From assembly GCF_012489685.1 (NCBI RefSeq), contig NC_080043.1:34491987-34555986 (forward strand): 64,000 bases of DNA, in the 5' to 3' direction. Origin of the DNA: Lotus japonicus (taxonomy: Eukaryota > Streptophyta > Magnoliopsida > Fabales > Fabaceae). Within the stretch, counting starts at the first letter, position 1. Each line of letters opens with the position of its first letter. Below, one piece after another: positions 57,300 to 64,000 of the stretch. Under the pieces are notes generated by a model. That model saw nothing but the letters and a program-made list of their open reading frames with translations. It searched no databases and was not told the origin of the DNA. A program made the translations under genes and the position numbers.

Positions 57300-60200
57300 A
57301 TTGAGCCTTGAGAGGGGAAGAAACTCTCATAACTCAACACCATGTCTGAATAGTGAAGCATAGTGACCCATTCATCATGTTCTGAAGACATAATAAAATA
57401 ATCAACCAACCGGTGCAACGTGTCACTATTCATGATTGATAAGGTCATTGTTCATCAATAGTAACTGGCCATAATCAACTCTAATTTCATCCTAACCCTT
57501 TTGAGGCATGTCAGCTCGTTTTTAGACATCCCATCATGCCTTAATCTATGAGTTAAGCCCTTTGCATTAAATTCCATTGGTGGTGTAACTAGTTTAGGAG
57601 CTAAACTTGATTCTTGAATTTAATCACCTTTCAACCTATAAAATGGAACTCAACTCAGCAGTTGAACAAAGAGTTTCAGAGCAAATAAAGTAGAGTGGAG
57701 AGCCCCCAAACCACTCAAACATGAGCCATCACCCTCAGACTTCTTTTCTTCGATTGTTCTTGTTCTTTGAGTTTTTGTGAGGAATTCTTCTTCCATTGTG
57801 TCCATGGAGAGTAGAGGAGTCGATCTTTGGTGAAGTTTTGGGTAGGAAAGAGTGGAAATGAAGAAGATTCATCTTCTCCGACGAGTTTTCCAAAATCCGG
57901 CGAGCATCAGCGACTTGCAACTCCATTTTCTAGCCACTCCAGCACCAACCATCACCACCATTCTCTTCCTCTCAATGAGTAGACCAAGGCCCAACACCTA
58001 GAAGTGCTTCGGCGAGCCAACTAGCGCGAGCACCGCCTGCAACTGTGAGAACCCAGAATTTGTTTTTCGTCTAATTCCATTCTTAAGCTTAATAGGATGA
58101 TTTGAAGAAGGATTAGAGTAGTTTTAGGCCCTGGAACCATAGAAATCAAAGGAGACAAGGTTTGAACCTTGCAACTCGAAATTCTCTTTGAGTTTGCAAC
58201 TCGAAATTCTCTTCGAGTTTACAACTCAAAATTCTCTTAGAGTTGCGGTTCTATTTGATTTTTAGAGCATGTTAGGACCTTGAATGGAGTCCTGGAACCT
58301 CTTAGAACCCAATAGGAAACCCAGAAAGTGAAAGAAGGCATTGAGAGGGGAAGTTCATCATTTCACCTTCTCGGGTAGCTTGAAAAAGGGAGGATTATAG
58401 AGAGTTCTTTGGCCAGATCTCTCTGGGATCAAGAGAGTTAGTCTCAGTAGGTAGAAATTGATAGGTTTCTACACTTGGAACTAAGTTATGGACATAGAAT
58501 GATAGAATCTTAGGAAGTAAGTAAGCTTGAAGGTTAGGAACCCTAGGAAGAAGAAAGTGGTTAACCTTAGAGAGAGAGAGAGAGAGAGAGCTTACTAAAA
58601 TTGTCAGGGAAGGACAGAGATAACTAGTTATGGAGAAAGAGTGATAGAAAGAAACTTAATGAGAAATTCGGAAGAAAACCTTAACGGTAGCATAGGCGAT
58701 AAGCATTGAGTGAGATAATGAACTTAGAAAATGAAATAATGCTTGAAATATCATAATGTGCTACTAGATAGACCTATTGTGACCTTAGTATAATCAATAA
58801 TACAGAGAAAGAAGACTTGGGCATCTGTGACGAACATCCGATAAAAGTCTGAGGTAATGGACAAGACCTCGTCTTGGTACATATCGTATAAGTTAACTGT
58901 TATAATGATAAAAGCATATTGTTATTTCCTTATATGGTACTGAATGCATGTTTGAGTTATATGTTGATATGCTTTGTGCTATGATATATAATTGCCTTTG
59001 ATTGTGACCCATGATATGGAATGCCTGTGCATGATTGTAATGTTGCACTATTAAAAAAGGTTAAAAGTACGCTATGGGATATAGCTGTACTTAGGATTAA
59101 AAGACGTATGGCTTGGTATCAAGATTGTCTTAAGACAATGATACTTATGCATCTGGGGTAGAAGGGAAGAGGGAAATGATCCCCTTGCTTAATTCATTAT
59201 TGATACTTGTTTTGTGAAACTAAGCCTACACATAACTTGTTAGGTATTCTCCCTTAGGATAGTTAGATAAGATAATGGAATAAAAGAACAAAGTGGGTAG
59301 TGACCCTTTTTCTAAAGAAAAAGTATATAACCATTACCGGGCGGAGTGATATTTCCTGTTTGGAAAACCTGACAACCTGATCTTGTAAAAAATCTTACCT
59401 CTATAGGTTTTGAGGTATACTTACTCGGGGAGTAAGGAAACGAATGCTAGAAATAGAAATGAAGAATAAGGGGCGATGGTTGATGTATGCAAACAAAACT
59501 CTTGAAGAAATAAGGAGTAGGAAAGTGTTGTCACTACCACTGGAGGAGAGTGGAAAAACATAAACGCCAATGGTTGTCTTGTTTAGAGATGAATAGACCA
59601 AGGATTTACACGATGGTTCAACCTCTCTATCAGCTTCCGGAAGGTCCTTGATGGTCGGCCTGATATGAAGTATCAAGAATAGGATAGTCGCGTATTTCTT
59701 TCTGAAAGCTAATGAGCGATCATTTTCGGTAAATAGATGTTCCCGAGATGACTTTATGAAGTTAAGAAACATAAGGCTTTGGGCCCTAAAACACGCATTG
59801 CATATAACTTAGTATAAACAGGTAGACGAGGGACCCTCTACTTCAAAGAAGTCATGGGGGAGAAGTCTAACCGAAGGACGGAGTCATAAGGAGATATTCA
59901 CCCATATTGCATAATATTCTGTGTGGTTGCTAACATGTTTGTGATGATGATATGTTGTCTTGAATTTTAACGTATGACCTGTGTGGTGTGTATAAAGTGA
60001 AAAGTTGTGTTTGACTCACCCTTGCGTCTTCTTTTACATATAGCAGATCACAGGGATCTAGATGGATCACCCTCCGGCACGCGCTGACTGGCATTTTGAA
60101 CCGACCACTGGGTTCTGCTCATACTCAGGTCTCACTATTTTTTGGTACAGAGTGCCTGGAGCAGATCAGTTGGGGTATCTAGTGATGATGCCTCTGATGT

Positions 60201-60620
60201 TCTCGTTTTACTTGTCATAGTATGCCCGCATAGTTCAGCTTCCGTCACCACGAACATCACCACCCCAGACACCACCACCTGGTGATGGTCCCATACTTGA
60301 TGGGCAGCCTATTCCGGCCGCCCCAATTCATATGATGAGTCCTTTTCACCAATCCAAATAAAGACCGCAGCTTCGAGAGTCAGTGGGTTCACCTCCCCCA
60401 CGGAGGGCATGCCCATGCTTTCGGACTATGGCTCAAAAGCGGGTGAGGCAACCATACTTCTCATGGGATGCCAAGAAATACATCAAGCGTTTCGAGAATG
60501 GAGAGACCTCGGGTAAGCGTGTGCTAGTGCTAGTGCCTGTTGGTTAAGACAGTGATGATACGGAGGAGGACCCCGAGGAGGAAGGAGGAAATGAATGATG
60601 CTAATTCATCCGATGAAGTT
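57300..60620 (+). mobile_element. Decayed LTR retrotransposon sequence
   Basis: TATAAAAT at 57637-57644 is followed by a leader. A 'tgtgagaacccagaatttg' LTR-start-like sequence lies at 58044, and a decayed ORF follows at about 60061-60598. The ORF reads MDHPPARADWHFEPTTGFCS and GDGPILDGQPIPAAP, then QKRVRQPYFSWDAKKYIKRF and an acidic DSDDTEEDPEEEGGNE tail, with stops in between. The layout resembles the LTR-encoded ORF at 34279-34988. Ends and target duplications were not found. An (AG)n run sits at 58569-58590. Confidence 0.4.
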
Positions 60621-61633
60621 TAGTTCTGTGTTTATGTTGCTTGTTTTTATTTCTCGTGGTGTTGATAATCCATACTTGGTGTGGAGAGGATACTTTATCC
60701 TCATTTTTAATAATTTCCTATGACTTGTGGACAATGTTGTTAATTTTGTTGTTCATGTATGATATGGTGTTGTGCTTGCTTTCATTTACTATTATTATTA
60801 CCTTACATAACTTAGACATGGAGGTCATTTAACTAAGGGATAGTGGGAACTCTTGGGCAATTCTCTTACCTAATGGTCCCTATGGCTGATTGAGAGATAG
60901 AAAGTAAGAGAAAGACAAGGAAAAAAAACTAGGTCTGTGTCGCCCGCTCCTGAGGTGATAGGAGACGGTTGGAGTCGTCACTCATGGAAGGGGAACGCGA
61001 CATGCATTACCTCCTTTGTTGTCGTTGTAAGCATCCTTATAGACTGCCTCAGTGCATGAACACCTTGATATTTTTTTATGTGCCTAATCGTCAACCACAT
61101 CATCACCACCCACGGTAGCTTCATCCTATCCTACCAAGCATCAACTCTTCTTGTACGTCTGCCATGGTGGTTTTCCACCTCTTCAACTTCCAGCACAACA
61201 TCAAACCTACATCATAACTTATGAAAGCTCTGTTTCTAGGTATGATGGATCACACATCTCTACTAGGGCCGCGACACAGTGTTCCTCATCTTTGTTATCA
61301 CAATATTCCTCCTTATCCCCTTTTCTAATCTTGGTTTTCCTATCTCAACCGATTGACATGCACGTGTTTTCTACCATGGCTAAACTCGCATATACCCACC
61401 CGATTGACCCGCCATCGAAGGAACCCGTCACCCGACATAACCAACATCTCAATCGAACAGCCTCGGTCCACATTTTGTGGAGGCTGGTTTGTTACAGTTT
61501 GGAGGTTTTCAGTCTGAATACTACCGCACCCGACCGGTGCTCAACCCTATGTCTAACAGACTTTTAGTTGATAAAAAATATTATATAAAGGGTGTACTTG
61601 CGCTTTCACTTTCAAAAGCAAAAGTGTTTTTTT
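60621..61633. other. Non-coding stretch before the CACTA end
   Basis: A 138-codon frame (61151-61567) has no recognisable domain and low-complexity Ser/Thr content; I do not call it a gene. Confidence 0.3.
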
Positions 61634-62000
61634 CACTACGCCAGAAATGGCATACTAAAGCGCATGTTTTAAAGCGTTTGTGAGGTGAAACGCTTTAAAA
61701 TACCACACGGAACTACTTTAAAGCGCTTATGTAGATAAACGTTTTAAAAATTTGAATTTTATATAGCGCTTTGAAAGCAAAGGCGCTTTAAAATTATATT
61801 AAAAAATACAATAAACTCTTTAAGCGTTTATCAGGTTAAAGCGTTGTCTGTGAATATATGTACAGACAACGTTTATATGAAAAAAACGCTTTAGAATATC
61901 AGATAATTTTATTATTCTAAAAAAAATAAAAAAAACTAGTCTGCACTAACCCCAAACTTCGCACCCCACTCTTTCACTTTTCTTTTCACGCCCAAGAAAC
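61634..62000 (+). mobile_element. Left terminal region of a CACTA (En/Spm) transposon
   Basis: CACTACGCCAGAAATGGC at 61634 is a CACTA terminal inverted repeat start. The next ~280 bp contain many short direct and inverted copies of 'aaagcgctt'/'aagcgttt', the subterminal transposase-binding repeat style of this superfamily. The other terminus is not in the window or was not found. Confidence 0.8.
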
Positions 62001-62039
62001 CCTGAAATCCAGTGTCTTCCACAACTTCTCTTCTGACCT

Positions 62040-62245
62040 TTGTGATGATCAGGTTCTGAATCCATGTCCGGCAGACTTAGCGGCGCGTCGATGCAGAGTC
62101 CCAGCGCGTCCATGTCAAGGTAACGGAAGCCGTCGATCGACGTCGTCGAGTCGCCGCCGTAGGGAAGAACGGAAGTCGGCGTGGCCAGGACATCGAAGAA
62201 TGAAGCGCCGCCGTCAGATCCCGTAGGAGGCGTTGTTGGCTCCTC
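62040..62245 (-). other. GC-rich open segment, possible captured fragment
   Basis: The minus strand is open and encodes SDGGASFFDVLATPTSVLPY, then STTSIDGFRYLDMDALGLCI. GC content is far above the neighbours. I do not recognise the protein. Position just inside a CACTA end suggests capture or an element-encoded exon. Confidence 0.3.
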
Positions 62246-62520
62246 CTTGTCGTACTCGGCAGCGGCCTCCTCCCATGTCTAACGTCCCCAGCCAGACACG
62301 CCTCCTTTGGTTCGGGTCGTGGATTTTAGCTGCTCGCCTACACCACGGTTGTTGCCTGTCGACGTGGAACTTGTGGTCGCGTCGGGTGGCTGCAGACGTT
62401 GTTGGCTTCTTGGCCCTCTTCTGCTTCTTAGGTTTTGTTCAGAGGAAGAAGAGAATGAACAATCACCTCTGGGTAGACTCGATGAGGTTTTTTTCTAGGT
62501 TTACCATGATGATCAGTTGA

Positions 62521-64000
62521 AAGAGTTCTCAGAGAGGTTAGTAGTCTTCATAAAATTGATTACACAAAATACCTATTTTAAATACACAAAGCTGATCATC
62601 AATTATCCTCATTAGGAAGTTGTGCTACCTTCTGTCTGGTGTATTGTACTTCATTTTTTATAGAAGAATGCTTCCAATTCTTTTATTTACTATTCTTTTT
62701 CCTTGTTGAGGATTCTGCCATTAACAATTCTATCTTACTAATGTTTGTTTAGCTTGTCTTAGGACAGTGTCCCTCTTTCTATGTTTGTTTTTATTTCAGA
62801 TTGTTCTTGTTTTGATGGGATAGATGTATCTATCCATCCATCTATCTCTAAGCTTGTGTGTTCGTGTGTACCGAGTACAGACTATCTAACTATTCACATT
62901 TAACAGGATAAACCTCGTTTAATATTTTATTCACATTTATTAATAAAAAATGGACATTATGGATCCATGATTCTGTTTATTTTGTCTTTGATTGCTGGAT
63001 TTTGGGGTTCAGGTAACTTGATCAAAGGTTAGATAACTCATGGAATTGTTTTCGTAGCGCATGCTGATGCTACGTATATAAGTTGTTTGGATTCTTAACA
63101 AAAATAAAGTTGCAGGGATGGGTGAATGCTGGCTTTGGTAATTTCTGGTTTGTGAAAGGTTCCTTCCCTAGAGGTCAGAGCTGAGGTTTTGTATCAGGAA
63201 ATGTGGAGCGGCTGCTACTGGTTTTTTTGTAGCCAAGATGTTTTTAGCTTTTGGAAGATCTTCCGGAGTTCCGATGCTGTGTAAGTCATCCTACCATTTA
63301 TTTTAGGATGGAGGGTATTGAGATTAAGAACACAGAACCAGTGTAGTTTCATGCTAAGCATTTTTTAGTTTTCTAATCTCATTGAGGTCTATTATCATGT
63401 ATCTTGAGAGACTAATCTCACAAGAGGTAGCATCTTGCAGTTCTTATGATTGATTTTTATTTTCTATCAAATACAAAAGGACAGGGATTGATCTTTACTT
63501 TTTATCGAAAAACAGGTCACTAATTTAGAATTATCTACTGGCATACCATTGCTTTACATATATCAGGGCGGGAGTTTACTAGTAGAGGAAGTCATGTGGG
63601 ACCTACAGAAGTTAGTGTTTATGCATATACTCAGGTATGATCCCTTAGCCTAGTATTTACTGATGTCTGAGTGCTGAAATATGCATAGAATGCTTCTGAA
63701 ATTAGTGACAGAGTAAAAGCAATGTTTTGTGAGGGCTATATAGGAAATATGAAATGACCCTCTTTGTAGGTGATTGGGTCCTATGGCTTAGTTTCGGCAG
63801 CTTTTGTTCTCTGTTTTCTGTTGGTTGATAATTGCCTGCATATATGATCTTCCTTGATTGCTTACATTTTGTAGTTTTATTATTATTCCAATTTTCTCAG
63901 TTAAAGGAACTAAATGAATTCCTAATGGAAATTAAAATTATTGGAAATCTGCCTATGAGCTTGCAGCTCACCTGTAATCGGCCTAGCCTTCGAGTTTTGG
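62521..64000. other. Non-coding or intronic stretch to the window end
   Basis: AT-rich with intron-like pyrimidine tracts and possible short exons, but no protein motif could be identified. It may be the interior of the CACTA element. Confidence 0.3.

Noticed and set aside
57735..57926. 63-codon minus-strand ORF.
   Set aside because: Lies antisense in LTR-like leader sequence; not recognisable as a protein.
61151..61567. 138-codon frame before the CACTA end.
   Set aside because: No motif, low-complexity composition, no splice or promoter support.

Overview
This 64 kb window is plant nuclear DNA, most likely from a dicot and probably a papilionoid legume. The evidence is intron-containing plant genes with GT-AG junctions, a nuclear tRNA-Lys, plant metallothioneins, a TRM-family DUF4378 protein, and dense nested plant transposons. 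The legume assignment rests on repeat style and is an inference. Nothing looks bacterial: there are no operons and no CRISPR array.

Left part (1-16 kb). The 3' end of ALG10 (ER glucosyltransferase) enters on the + strand. After decayed LINE and MITE debris comes a complete four-exon TRM/DUF4378 gene (3380-7016), then tRNA-Lys(CUU) at 7392-7464, then a recent ~0.89 kb tandem duplication (7583-9373). A 1.6 kb Mutator-like element with a 9-bp target duplication (11604-13184) carries tRNA-like pol III boxes inside its long inverted repeats. It is followed by a ~740 bp GGT/GTG tract.

Metallothionein block (15-25 kb). Two small two-exon metallothionein genes lie in direct orientation, 8.8 kb apart. 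They share intron position, spacer, promoter element and 3' UTR. The first has a type-1 cysteine layout and the second type-2. Between them is a LINE split by a gag-only LTR retrotransposon (18468-23038) whose two LTRs differ at one end.

Transposon block (25-41 kb). LTR remnants flank a 10 kb autonomous-type Mutator element (28831-38860, 9-bp target duplication). It encodes a PB1-like/MULE/SWIM/CCHC transposase on the minus strand and a GRF zinc finger near the left end. The transposase gene is broken by a ~4 kb LTR-type insertion with a 5-bp duplication and by three in-frame TAG codons.

Gene-fragment block (41-49 kb). A truncated RPA1/OB-fold gene, a solo-LTR-like element, a BIG BROTHER-like exon, an ELC/VPS23-like fragment fused to a frameshifted pectin methylesterase, and an internally deleted hAT element lie side by side.

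Right part (49-64 kb). A complete two-exon TIM9 gene (49372-50612) is the last confident host gene. Beyond it are a young 5'-truncated LINE with a 15-bp target duplication, a degenerate TTTTAGGGTTT-like repeat, an older LINE endonuclease fragment, a decayed LTR element, and the left end of a CACTA element at 61634. The supported host genes are ALG10, the TRM gene, tRNA-Lys, the metallothionein pair and TIM9. They do not form a pathway. The window mainly records layered transposition around them.
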